A stretch of DNA of 64,000 nt. Origin: Flavobacterium lacisediminis (GTDB taxonomy: Bacteria > Bacteroidota > Bacteroidia > Flavobacteriales > Flavobacteriaceae). Positions within the stretch are counted from its first letter, which is position 1. Each line of letters begins with the position of its first letter. The DNA lies in assembly GCF_025909975.1 (NCBI RefSeq), contig NZ_JAPCIO010000003.1, forward strand, positions 1 to 64,000. The letters run 5' to 3'. Position numbers and translations under genes: made by a program. The notes beneath the pieces are model-generated. The model made no database searches. It worked only from the letters and a program-made list of their open reading frames with translations, and was not told the origin of the DNA. Of this stretch, positions 57,729-64,000 are shown piece by piece.

Positions 57729-58373
57729 ATGGAAATTATCGATTTTTTATCTGCCTTTCTGAATGATCCTTTAACCGTAATACAAGATTTAATTATTCAA
57801 TACGATTACCTAATTTACTTAATCTTATTCTTAGTTATTTTTGCAGAAACTGGCTTCGTTTTTATGCCACTTTTACCAGGAGATTCTTTGCTTTTTGCTA
57901 TTGGCGTAATTGCTGCTTCTACAGGACAATTAAGTATGTCAATTATCATTCCTTTATTAATTATTGCTGCTTTACTTGGTGATAACTTAAACTACTTTGT
58001 AGGAAATAAATTTGGCAATCTCATAAAGCAAAAAAAGAAAATCCTTTTTCTTAAAAAAGAATACATCACTCATACCGAAACTTTCTTCGAAAAAAACGGA
58101 GGAAAAGCAATCATCATGGCTCGTTTTGTTCCCGTATTAAGAACCATTGCACCTTTTGTGGCTGGAGCAGGAAGCATGCCGTACATTAAATATATTGTTT
58201 TTTGTGTCTTAGGAGCGTTTATTTGGGTAACTAGCTTAACCTTTTTAGGGTATTTCTTAGGTCAAGTCGTTTGGGTGAAAGAAAATTTTGATATGGTTAT
58301 TTTATTAATAACACTACTTTCAGTTTCTCCTGTTATCATTAAAGTAATTAAAAAGAAACTAGCAAAAGAATAA
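57729..58373 (+). CDS. DedA-family membrane protein, copy 2
   Basis: 214 residues, with the same motifs as copy 1 (ETGFVFMPLLPGDSLLF, GDNLNYFVGNKFG, MARFVPVLRTIAPFVAGAGSM). By eye about three quarters of residues are identical to copy 1. Differences cluster in membrane segments and the C-terminus (KKKLAKE versus KKKKGTEIQS). This indicates a tandem duplication old enough for divergence. The 78-base gap between copies has an A/C-rich composition and no terminator, so both are probably in one transcript. Confidence 0.92.
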   Translation: MEIIDFLSAFLNDPLTVIQDLIIQYDYLIYLILFLVIFAETGFVFMPLLPGDSLLFAIGVIAASTGQLSMSIIIPLLIIAALLGDNLNYFVGNKFGNLIKQKKKILFLKKEYITHTETFFEKNGGKAIIMARFVPVLRTIAPFVAGAGSMPYIKYIVFCVLGAFIWVTSLTFLGYFLGQVVWVKENFDMVILLITLLSVSPVIIKVIKKKLAKE

Positions 58374-58473
58374 TTTTATTTCACTTAATTTAAAAAATAA
58401 ACATTGTCTTAACAATTTATAATAAAATACTATTTAAATTTGATTCTTTATAAACTCTGAAAATCTTTTACCA

Positions 58474-59229
58474 ATGAAAAAGAAAACAAAAAAACAGTTG
58501 AAATTTGGCTTAATTGGCCGAAATATAAGCTATTCTTTTTCAAAAAAGTATTTCAATGAGAAGTTTGAAATTGGTCATTTTGACAATTGCGAATACAAGA
58601 ATTACGACATTGAAAGCATCAAAGAGTTTCCAAAAGTAATTACCGAAATTAAAGGGTTACGTGGTTTAAACGTGACGATTCCGTACAAAGAAGAGATTAT
58701 TCCGTATTTGGATAAATTATCGAAAACAGCTAAGAAAATTGGTGCGGTAAATTGCGTTACGATTTCCAAAAAGAAAAAACTAAAAGGTTACAACACCGAT
58801 TACCACGGATTCAAAAAATCGATAAAACCTTTATTGAAAGACCATCATAAAAAAGCGTTGATTTTAGGAACTGGTGGCGCAAGTAAAGCAATCGCATACG
58901 CCTTACGAAGCTTAAAAATCGAATACGATTTTGTTTCCAGAACAGCAGATGAATTTCAATACAAATACGAAGAATTAGACGCTGCTATTTTCGAAGATTA
59001 CACTATTATCATCAATACCACTCCAGTAGGAACGCATCCTAATGTGGACGATTGTCCGAATTTAGATTACAGTTTGTTTACCAAAAAACACATAGCCTAC
59101 GACTTAATTTACAATCCAGAAGAAACCGCATTTTTAAGAAAAGCCAAAGCACAAGGCGCCGTGACTAAAAACGGTTATGAAATGCTGGTTTTACAGGCGG
59201 AAAAGGCTTGGAAAATTTGGAATGAGTAA
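58474..59229 (+). CDS. aroE: Shikimate dehydrogenase
   Basis: NADPH-dependent reduction of 3-dehydroshikimate to shikimate for aromatic amino acids. 251 residues. Substrate domain: FGLIGRNISYSFSKKYFNEKF, LNVTIPYKEEI with the catalytic Lys, GAVNCVTI, and GYNTDYHGFKKS with the catalytic Asp. Cofactor domain: LILGTGGASKAIAYALRSL and NTTPVGTHPNVDDCP. The N-terminal KKKTKKQL extension is short. A region of dispersed repeats follows and no terminator was found directly after the stop. Confidence 0.96.
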   Translation: MKKKTKKQLKFGLIGRNISYSFSKKYFNEKFEIGHFDNCEYKNYDIESIKEFPKVITEIKGLRGLNVTIPYKEEIIPYLDKLSKTAKKIGAVNCVTISKKKKLKGYNTDYHGFKKSIKPLLKDHHKKALILGTGGASKAIAYALRSLKIEYDFVSRTADEFQYKYEELDAAIFEDYTIIINTTPVGTHPNVDDCPNLDYSLFTKKHIAYDLIYNPEETAFLRKAKAQGAVTKNGYEMLVLQAEKAWKIWNE

Positions 59230-59423
59230 ATAAGCACTCGGATGACACGGGTTTTCTAGCACGGGTTATAACTGATTTTTCTTTTAAACACATAGATACA
59301 TTAGAAAAACTATGCGTTGATTTTAGGCATTGCACTTTGCATAGAAAACATTTAATTGTGCGTTTACTCTGAAACACACAAAATCAAAAACTCTTCAAAA
59401 AACCAATCCCAAGAAAGCCTTTT

Positions 59424-59480
59424 GTTAGCTATCTAACCCCGATAGAAGCGACACCTTGTAAAGCGGATAGCGGGAAAATG
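59424..59480 (+). ncRNA. Degenerate structured element resembling a Bacteroidota RNA motif (possibly flavo-1)
   Basis: Contains CCCCGATAGAAGCG, a short variable centre, and AGCGGATAGCGGGA. The outer CCC pairs with GGG and the two halves form a symmetric internal loop with GATAG on both sides. From memory, intergenic elements with CCCGATAGAAGCGG...GCGGATAGCGGGA occur many times in flavobacterial genomes and look like the flavo-1 RNA motif. This copy has a very short centre and may be decayed. Strand is assigned from the sequence as I remember it; unverified. Confidence 0.45.
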
Positions 59481-59541
59481 GATGGCAAGAATGCCCAAAA
59501 CACTCGTTTCAAAGAAAATAAGCGATAATTGGACGATTTTT

Positions 59542-59572
59542 TTTGAATTTTCGGAGTGCTTTAGTATCTTCA
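59542..59572 (+). promoter_or_regulatory. Bacteroidota-type promoter of the DUF349 gene
   Basis: TTTG (59542-59545), exactly 19 bases, TATCTTCA (59565-59572). The -33 box and spacing are perfect; the -7 box differs at its last two positions. It ends 31 bases before the start. Confidence 0.55.
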
Positions 59573-59603
59573 CACAATATTAGTAACCTTAAGCATTTAC
59601 ACA

Positions 59604-61487
59604 ATGTCAGAAGCAACACATGATAACCTGCACAACGCAGATGGACAAGACCAAATGGAACAATTAGATGGCGTTACCATTATTAGTCAATCGGTATTAG
59701 AGGAAATAGACAATTCTAATGCGGAAGAAAGCGAAGATGATTCGATAAAAGAAAAGCACGAAATTCCGGTATTGGATTATGATGCGATGTCGATGGAAGC
59801 CTTAACCGATGAGCTAGAAAAATTAGTCAACAACGAAAAAGTAATGGCGATTAAAGACCATGTAGAAGGCATTAGAAAAGCTTTTTCGGACAAATACCAC
59901 CATTTTATAGACGAGAAAAAAGAGGAATTCTTAGCTCAAAACAACGAAGAAGGTTTAGATTTTGAGTATCACTTTCCTTTAAAAAATAAGTTTGATGGCA
60001 TTTACAACGCGTACAAAGCAAGCAAAGCCAAACATTTCAAACAATTACAAAACAATTTAGAGCAAAATTTTGCCGTTCGTGAAGGCTTAATCGAAGAGTT
60101 GAAAAACTTAATCGATTCTGGTGATTCGAATATTGGCGATATGTTCAAAAAAGTAAACGACATTCGTGAGCGTTGGAAAAATGCAGGTGCGATTCCAAGA
60201 GACAAATACAACATCTTGTGGAACAATTACCATTTTCATATTGAGCGTTTTTACGACATCATGCACTTAGACAAAGAAGCGCGTGACTTAGATTTGAAAA
60301 ACAATTTAGAGCAAAAGCAACATATTATTGCTAAAGCGAAAGAATTGCTAAACGAAGAAGATGTAATGAAAGCCTTCCGTGAATTGCAATTGTTACACCG
60401 CGTTTGGAAAGAAGAAATTGGTCCAGTTGATCGTGAACACAGAGAAGCGATTTGGGACGAATTCAGCGAAATTACCAAACAAATGCACGACAAGCGTGAA
60501 GCTTTATACGCAGTAGCAAGAGGAAAAGAAACAGATAATTTAGCGGTTAAAAACGAAATTATAGTGCTAATTGAAACTTTGGGAACCGAGAAAATCGATT
60601 CGCACAGCGGATGGCAAGCGCAAATTAAGAAAATGGAAGCGTTGCGCGAAGCGTTCTTTAAAGCAGGCAAAGTTCCAGCGGAAGTGACTGAGGAAACTTG
60701 GGCTAAATTTAAAAATGCGGTTCGAGCTTTTAATGCACACAAAAACGTTTTCTATAAAGACATCAAACACGAGCAACACGAGAATTTAACTAAGAAATTG
60801 GAATTAGTAGAAAAAGCAAAATCGTTAAAAGAAAGTACCGATTTCGCTGCGACTACTCCAGTTATGAAGAAAATTCAGGACGATTGGAAGAAAATTGGAC
60901 ATGTGCCTCGTAAATATTCGGATAGCATTTGGAAAGACTTTAAAGATGCGTGTAATGCGTATTTTGACAGAATGCACGAAGCTAAAAATGCCGAAACAGG
61001 TGAAGAAGTAGAAGCATTTGAAAAGAAAAAAGCATTTTTAGAAGAGTTGAAATCGTTTACATTAACTGGCGAACACAAAGCGGATTTAGATGCGATAAAA
61101 GAACACATTGCTACTTGGAAAACTTTTGGAAAAGTGCCTTTTAACAGAAGACACATTGAAGGAAAATTCAATAAGATTTTAGATGCCTTATTTGAAAAAC
61201 TAAGTATGTCTAAAAAAGACACCGAAATGATGCGTTTTAGCAACCGTTTAGAGCAAATGAGCGACAACGACGACAAACGTGCTTTAGAACAAGAGCAATT
61301 CTTTATTAGAAAGAAAATCGACGAAGTACAAAGCGAAATTTTCCAATTAGAGAACAACATTCAGTTTATTAGCAGTAGTTCTAAAGGTGAAAATCCTTTT
61401 ATTAAAGAAGTTCAAAAAAGCATTGAACGCCACAAAGACGACTTGAAATTGTGGAAAGAAAAACTACAGCAAATTAAAAATATGTAA
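59604..61487 (+). CDS. DUF349-repeat coiled-coil protein (627 aa)
   Basis: Cytoplasmic, highly charged. After an acidic N-terminal 70 residues there are five DUF349 repeats, each about 75 residues with the pattern W-K-x-G-x-(V/I)-P: RERWKNAGAIPRDKY, HRVWKEEIGPVDREH, REAFFKAGKVPAEVT, QDDWKKIGHVPRKYS and ATWKTFGKVPFNRRH. The C-terminal 90 residues are a coiled coil (LEQEQFFIRKKIDEVQSEIFQLENN). Function unknown; DUF349 proteins are widespread in Bacteroidota and Actinobacteria. It has its own promoter and terminator. Confidence 0.92.
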   Translation: MSEATHDNLHNADGQDQMEQLDGVTIISQSVLEEIDNSNAEESEDDSIKEKHEIPVLDYDAMSMEALTDELEKLVNNEKVMAIKDHVEGIRKAFSDKYHHFIDEKKEEFLAQNNEEGLDFEYHFPLKNKFDGIYNAYKASKAKHFKQLQNNLEQNFAVREGLIEELKNLIDSGDSNIGDMFKKVNDIRERWKNAGAIPRDKYNILWNNYHFHIERFYDIMHLDKEARDLDLKNNLEQKQHIIAKAKELLNEEDVMKAFRELQLLHRVWKEEIGPVDREHREAIWDEFSEITKQMHDKREALYAVARGKETDNLAVKNEIIVLIETLGTEKIDSHSGWQAQIKKMEALREAFFKAGKVPAEVTEETWAKFKNAVRAFNAHKNVFYKDIKHEQHENLTKKLELVEKAKSLKESTDFAATTPVMKKIQDDWKKIGHVPRKYSDSIWKDFKDACNAYFDRMHEAKNAETGEEVEAFEKKKAFLEELKSFTLTGEHKADLDAIKEHIATWKTFGKVPFNRRHIEGKFNKILDALFEKLSMSKKDTEMMRFSNRLEQMSDNDDKRALEQEQFFIRKKIDEVQSEIFQLENNIQFISSSSKGENPFIKEVQKSIERHKDDLKLWKEKLQQIKNM

Positions 61488-61493
61488 GATAGA

Positions 61494-61522
61494 ATCCCGA
61501 GTTAAGGCTCGGGATTTTTTTT
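61494..61522 (+). terminator. Terminator after the DUF349 gene
   Basis: The 8-bp stem ATCCCGAG / CTCGGGAT with a 6-base loop is followed by eight Ts, 7 bases after the stop. Confidence 0.9.
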
Positions 61523-61657
61523 GTTTGTTTAAAACTTTAACAAAATGTGCAGAAAAACTACAGTAAGGGTTGTAGGAGTTTGATTATTTTTGTGAAAGAA
61601 CTTAATGTTATGCATTATGATATTAGTTAGCTTATATGTTTCAAAAATTACGAACAA

Positions 61658-62326
61658 ATGAAAAACAACAAATTTGATATATACGAAATAGAAAATATTG
61701 AAGATTGTATTCCTTCATTAGAGAAAATGTATAAGTTCAAATTTGAAGAAGGGGAAACTCAAATGGTTAAAAATTTCGATGAATTTTGCGATTTGATAAT
61801 AACTAAAATTGACTATGAGAATGTTGAAACCTGTACTACTCAACAAGCATTTTATAAATTACGAAATTCATTAATTGAAGAAAAAATATCTGAGAAAGAG
61901 AACGTAAAATTAGAAACTAAACTCAAAGATCTATTTCCAAGGAAAAACAGAATTAAACTTGTAAAAAGAGTCGAAAATAACATTGGATTTAACTTAAACA
62001 TACTAGGACCTCCAAAATTTGTTTTTTATTCCTTGGTTATACTATTATTCACATCTATAATTTTTATTTTTATAAATTATAAATTTGGAATTTTAGGAAT
62101 AGTAATTTCAATTTTAGGTTTTTATCTATCTTTTCGTTTTGGAAAAGAATTAGAAATTGGAACTTTAAAGGAGTTAGTAGAAAAAATAACTATCGAAAAT
62201 TACCTTGCAGTCAGAACACAAAAAAATTCTGTAAATAAGTCTGAATTAAAAAAAGTAATAACAGATTGGTTTGTTGAAAATACTGGTATTGAAAAAGAAA
62301 AATTGATAAACGCGACGTTCGAATAA
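61658..62326 (+). CDS. Uncharacterised membrane-anchored protein (222 aa)
   Basis: Family not named. The N-terminal 115 residues are cytoplasmic, with FDEFCDLIITKIDYENVETCTTQQAFYKLRNSL and LKDLFPRKNRIKLVKRVENNIGFNLNILGPP; I have the impression of a Bacteroidota-specific domain of unknown function. Two membrane helices follow (FVFYSLVILLFTSIIFIFI, GILGIVISILGFYLSFRFG) and then a cytoplasmic tail of about 50 residues. A TATTTTTG box at 61585-61592 may be its -7 element. Standing alone between a terminator and a repeat cluster, it gives no context clue. Confidence 0.7.
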   Translation: MKNNKFDIYEIENIEDCIPSLEKMYKFKFEEGETQMVKNFDEFCDLIITKIDYENVETCTTQQAFYKLRNSLIEEKISEKENVKLETKLKDLFPRKNRIKLVKRVENNIGFNLNILGPPKFVFYSLVILLFTSIIFIFINYKFGILGIVISILGFYLSFRFGKELEIGTLKELVEKITIENYLAVRTQKNSVNKSELKKVITDWFVENTGIEKEKLINATFE

Positions 62327-62387
62327 CAACAGCTAAAACAAACGTCACGCTTATGAACACAAAAAAGCATAAAAAAATATCATCCCT

Positions 62388-62530
62388 ACAGGACTTACTA
62401 ATCGTTGTGTTTATTTTTTACCCATATTGCGTTCCTACGGAGCTACCTATATCTCGTTCCTACGGAACTAAAAAAGTAATTACAACCGTTTGAAATGCCG
62501 TTAGGCATGAAATATGGGTAACTTAAAGTA
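62388..62530. repeat. Fold-back intergenic element with nested palindromes
   Basis: The left arm has TTCCTACGGAGCT and CGTTCCTACGGAACT preceded by TTACCCATAT. The right arm has ATGCCGTTAGGCAT followed by AATATGGGTAA, the inverse of the left edge. A further CCCGTTGGGA lies just outside at about 62548. The arms thus mirror each other, each carrying short hairpins centred on CCTACGG or CCGTTAGG. Confidence 0.65.
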
Positions 62531-62569
62531 ATATAGCTGGTAAAAATCCCGTTGGGATGGCATAAAAGA

Positions 62570-62588
62570 GATGCTTTCAGCATGACAA
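62570..62588. repeat. Hairpin repeat with GACAA tail, copy C
   Basis: Stem ATGCT, loop TTC, stem AGCAT, then GACAA. Preceded by AAGAG and followed by a CTTTGTG repeat, the same order as at 16643-16714. Confidence 0.8.
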
Positions 62589-62595
62589 GATTGAG

Positions 62596-62642
62596 GATAA
62601 ACTTTGTGTGCTTAGTGCCTTCTTTGTGCTCCTTGTGGTTAA
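62596..62642. repeat. Dispersed CTTTGTG/CTTAGTG repeat, copy 3
   Basis: AAACTTTGTGTGCTTAGTGCC, then TTCTTTGTGCTCCTTGTGGTTAA. Same family and orientation as 16673-16714. Confidence 0.7.
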
Positions 62643-62646
62643 AAAT

Positions 62647-62668
62647 GATGCTTAACAGCATGACAAAC
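62647..62668. repeat. Hairpin repeat with GACAA tail, copy D
   Basis: Stem ATGCT (62648-62652), loop TAAC, stem AGCAT (62657-62661), then GACAAAC. The loop differs from copies A and C. Confidence 0.8.
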
Positions 62669-62689
62669 TGGGCGTGATATGCGTTATGT

Positions 62690-62717
62690 GATGCTTCGTT
62701 ACCTCAGCATGACAAAC
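62690..62717. repeat. Hairpin repeat with GACAA tail, copy E
   Basis: Stem ATGCT (62691-62695), a 10-base loop, stem AGCAT (62706-62710), then GACAAAC. Confidence 0.75.
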
Positions 62718-62754
62718 TAAGTGGAAAAACTTTATCTTTAAACTAAAAAAGCAA

Positions 62755-63411
62755 ATGATGATAAAAAAAATATTACTCCTCCTAATCATTATATTTTCTT
62801 TCCAAATTTCTGCACAAGAAAAGATGGATTCTATTATTCTTAGTGAGCAAAAAAAGTATTTTGAAATTGGAGAAAAAGCTTTAAAAAAAAGGAAAAGTCT
62901 GAAAGCGTTAAATGCTTTTCATACTGTTTCTTATTTAAAAGATATCGATTCAGTACCAACAAATATGTACGAAATTCAAGCAAGAAAAAAGGTTGATTCG
63001 TTACTTCCTATTTTTCAAAAATTGGAAATAAAAAAATTAAAAGGAAAATGGAAATTAAAGCAACTTACCACCGAAAAACACAATTATGAATTCATCGAAA
63101 TAACAGATACTGAAATTTTGTTTTTTGATAAAAACTCAAACACTCCAATTAGAATTGAAAAAATAGAGTTTGCACCTTATGATGACACTGAGTTAATACT
63201 TCCTTTTTTGCAATTAATCTTTAAAAACAATGAAATTTGGGAATTTAATATTCGAAAAGTCAAAAAAGAAACTCGCTTATTGACTTATTTGGCAAGAGAT
63301 GAAAATGGTGTGAGCTACAATTTAGTAGACGATAGAGGAATCATAAAAGATCCTAAAGCAAGAAAAAAAGCTTATGAAGGAGAAATTAAGACCTATTATA
63401 CACTTGAGTAA
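62755..63411 (+). CDS. Secreted hypothetical protein (218 aa)
   Basis: Signal peptide MIKKILLLLIIIFSFQISAQ; two ATG codons follow each other (62755 and 62758) and the second gives the more usual N-terminus. The mature part begins with a helical, Lys-rich segment (YFEIGEKALKKRKSLKALNAFHTV) like a lone TPR unit. It continues with a beta-rich domain (LKGKWKLKQLTTEKHNYEFIEITDTEILFFD) in which the GKWKL strand recalls lipocalin-like domains. Not recognised. A lipoprotein gene follows 28 bases downstream. Confidence 0.7.
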   Translation: MMIKKILLLLIIIFSFQISAQEKMDSIILSEQKKYFEIGEKALKKRKSLKALNAFHTVSYLKDIDSVPTNMYEIQARKKVDSLLPIFQKLEIKKLKGKWKLKQLTTEKHNYEFIEITDTEILFFDKNSNTPIRIEKIEFAPYDDTELILPFLQLIFKNNEIWEFNIRKVKKETRLLTYLARDENGVSYNLVDDRGIIKDPKARKKAYEGEIKTYYTLE

Positions 63412-63439
63412 GCCCAATAATTTTGTAAAAAAACAAACC

Positions 63440-64000
63440 ATGAGAAAACTAGTATTTCTATTTTTAATTTTTGTTGCTTGTAAAAACCAAACTTCAAACG
63501 ACAATCATTCACAAAAGGAAACTTCTGATTTAAAAAAAGAAACAAAAGATAGCGTTGAATATGATTTCCAAAAAGCAGAAGTAATGCTTGAAAAAGACAT
63601 TTTATTTAATGGAAAACTAACGCGTTTTTTTGATATTAAAGAATTTGAAAAAATATTTGGAAAAGCGGATAGCTTGGTTTTAATGTCTAAAGAAGAACCG
63701 TGTTCCTATATTTTTGAAAATAGTGATGGAAGCAAAGATGAAAATGACAAATACATTTACAAAAAAGGCTCAAGATTTGAAAACTCAAAGAATCAAGTAG
63801 CCGTTGATGAATTTAGATTTACTGATGGTAATTTTATCATGTACAAAGGAACAAAATTGTCAGCTGATACAACAATTGAAGATTTGAAAAAACTTTTTCC
63901 ATATGCTATTCAAAACATGAATAAAATTGATGTGTACAATGAAGGAGAATTAGATTATATTAATTTGAGAGAAGATGCTGAAAATATTTCGGATGGTCAT
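63440..64000 (+). CDS. Lipoprotein, 3' end cut by window edge
   Basis: Open from an ATG at 63440 to the end of the window (187 codons, no stop). The signal peptide MRKLVFLFLIFVAC ends in a lipobox-like FVAC with Cys at residue 14. A Ser/Asn/Lys-rich linker follows, then a soluble domain with FFDIKEFEKIFGKADSLVLMSKEEPCSYIF. A similar FxxxFGKpDS pattern, followed by a Cys and aromatic strand, is seen in small Bacteroidota lipoproteins of unknown function. It starts 28 bases after the preceding secreted protein gene and is probably cotranscribed. Family uncertain. Confidence 0.75.
   Translation, partial: MRKLVFLFLIFVACKNQTSNDNHSQKETSDLKKETKDSVEYDFQKAEVMLEKDILFNGKLTRFFDIKEFEKIFGKADSLVLMSKEEPCSYIFENSDGSKDENDKYIYKKGSRFENSKNQVAVDEFRFTDGNFIMYKGTKLSADTTIEDLKKLFPYAIQNMNKIDVYNEGELDYINLREDAENISDGH

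Larger units (their letters stand above)
59230..59603. other. 374-base intergenic region: repeat mosaic, RNA-like element and promoter
   Basis: The left part (about 59235-59285) has GGATGACACGGGTTTTCTAGCACGGG and the middle (about 59287-59320) ACACATAGATACATTAG. Both resemble dispersed flavobacterial intergenic repeats as I remember them. An RNA-like element lies at 59424-59480. The right end holds the promoter of the DUF349 gene. No convincing open frame. Confidence 0.55.
62327..62754. other. 428-base intergenic repeat cluster
   Basis: No gene. In order: a fold-back element with several CCTACGG / CCGTTAGG hairpins (62388-62530), a GACAA-tailed hairpin (62570-62588), a CTTTGTG/CTTAGTG repeat (62596-62642), two more GACAA-tailed hairpins (62647-62668 and 62690-62717) and a TATCTTTA box (62733-62740) before the next gene. 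Confidence 0.75.

Noticed and set aside
60251..60742. Minus-strand open frame of 163 codons inside the DUF349 gene
   Set aside because: Antisense shadow of a clear coding sequence; its Ser/Cys/Phe-rich composition is what the reverse of Lys/Glu-rich coiled coil gives.
60875..61360. Minus-strand open frame of 161 codons inside the DUF349 gene
   Set aside because: Same reason as the neighbouring shadow: opposite strand of repeats with strong codon bias on the plus strand.
62388..62717. CRISPR array
   Set aside because: Repeats here differ in type, length and spacing and form hairpins; there are no uniform spacers and no cas genes in the window.

Overview
The window is about 64 kb of AT-rich DNA from a member of the Bacteroidota, most likely Flavobacteriaceae and close to Flavobacterium. 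Evidence for this: a fused SecDF; two large secreted proteins of the type IX secretion (T9SS) / gliding-motility kind; the order gyrB – DUF6588 protein – mdh; start sites without Shine-Dalgarno sequences; promoter-like boxes of the Bacteroidota type (TTTG, about 19 bases, TAnnTTTG); and intergenic repeat families that I remember from flavobacterial genomes. No tRNA, rRNA, CRISPR array, transposase, integrase or phage gene was seen. Most of the window looks like core chromosome.

Layout. 1-2135: a truncated T9SS-type adhesin gene and a small secreted protein (minus strand). 2293-5899: folE, cysS, yidD and lgt (plus). 5949-18474: lipoprotein, secDF, mdh, DUF6588 protein, gyrB, asnB, a Gre-like factor, a small secreted protein and an outer-membrane beta-barrel (all minus), followed by a 1003-residue TPR protein to 21553. 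21743-33532: a surface-glycan island led by ftsE. It holds glycosyltransferases, two methyltransferases, a dTDP-sugar ketoisomerase, a PLP aminotransferase, a hexapeptide acyltransferase, a Wzx-like flippase, a GT-C enzyme and a FemAB/GNAT-like protein. Together they suggest a 3-amino-3,6-dideoxyhexose-containing glycan, although rmlA and rmlB are not in the window. 33643-35430: a T9SS type B cargo protein.

35436-42918: an RDD protein divergent from a tight operon of SpoIIM-like protein, polytopic membrane protein, DUF4129, DUF4350, MoxR AAA+ ATPase, DUF58 and one more membrane protein. I consider this the best candidate for a poorly understood multi-protein membrane system. 42997-47315: a pair of periplasmic amidohydrolase-fold proteins in which only one of three domains keeps the metal-binding HxH. 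47378-55410: a TrmH/SpoU methyltransferase, the (p)ppGpp enzyme, a Fur-family regulator without its usual CxxC zinc motifs, purA, an OstA/LptA-like protein and a class III aminotransferase. 55591-61487: a TPR protein, two tandem DedA paralogues, aroE and a protein with five DUF349 repeats. 61658-64000: hypothetical proteins and a truncated lipoprotein.

The non-coding signals are as notable as the genes. A family of small hairpins with a constant GACAA tail has stems that appear to covary. A CTTTGCG repeat family brackets one gene in opposite orientations. A fold-back repeat cluster lies at 62390-62540. A degenerate element at 59437-59473 resembles a conserved Bacteroidota RNA motif (perhaps flavo-1). 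Short seven-base period repeats occur at two places.
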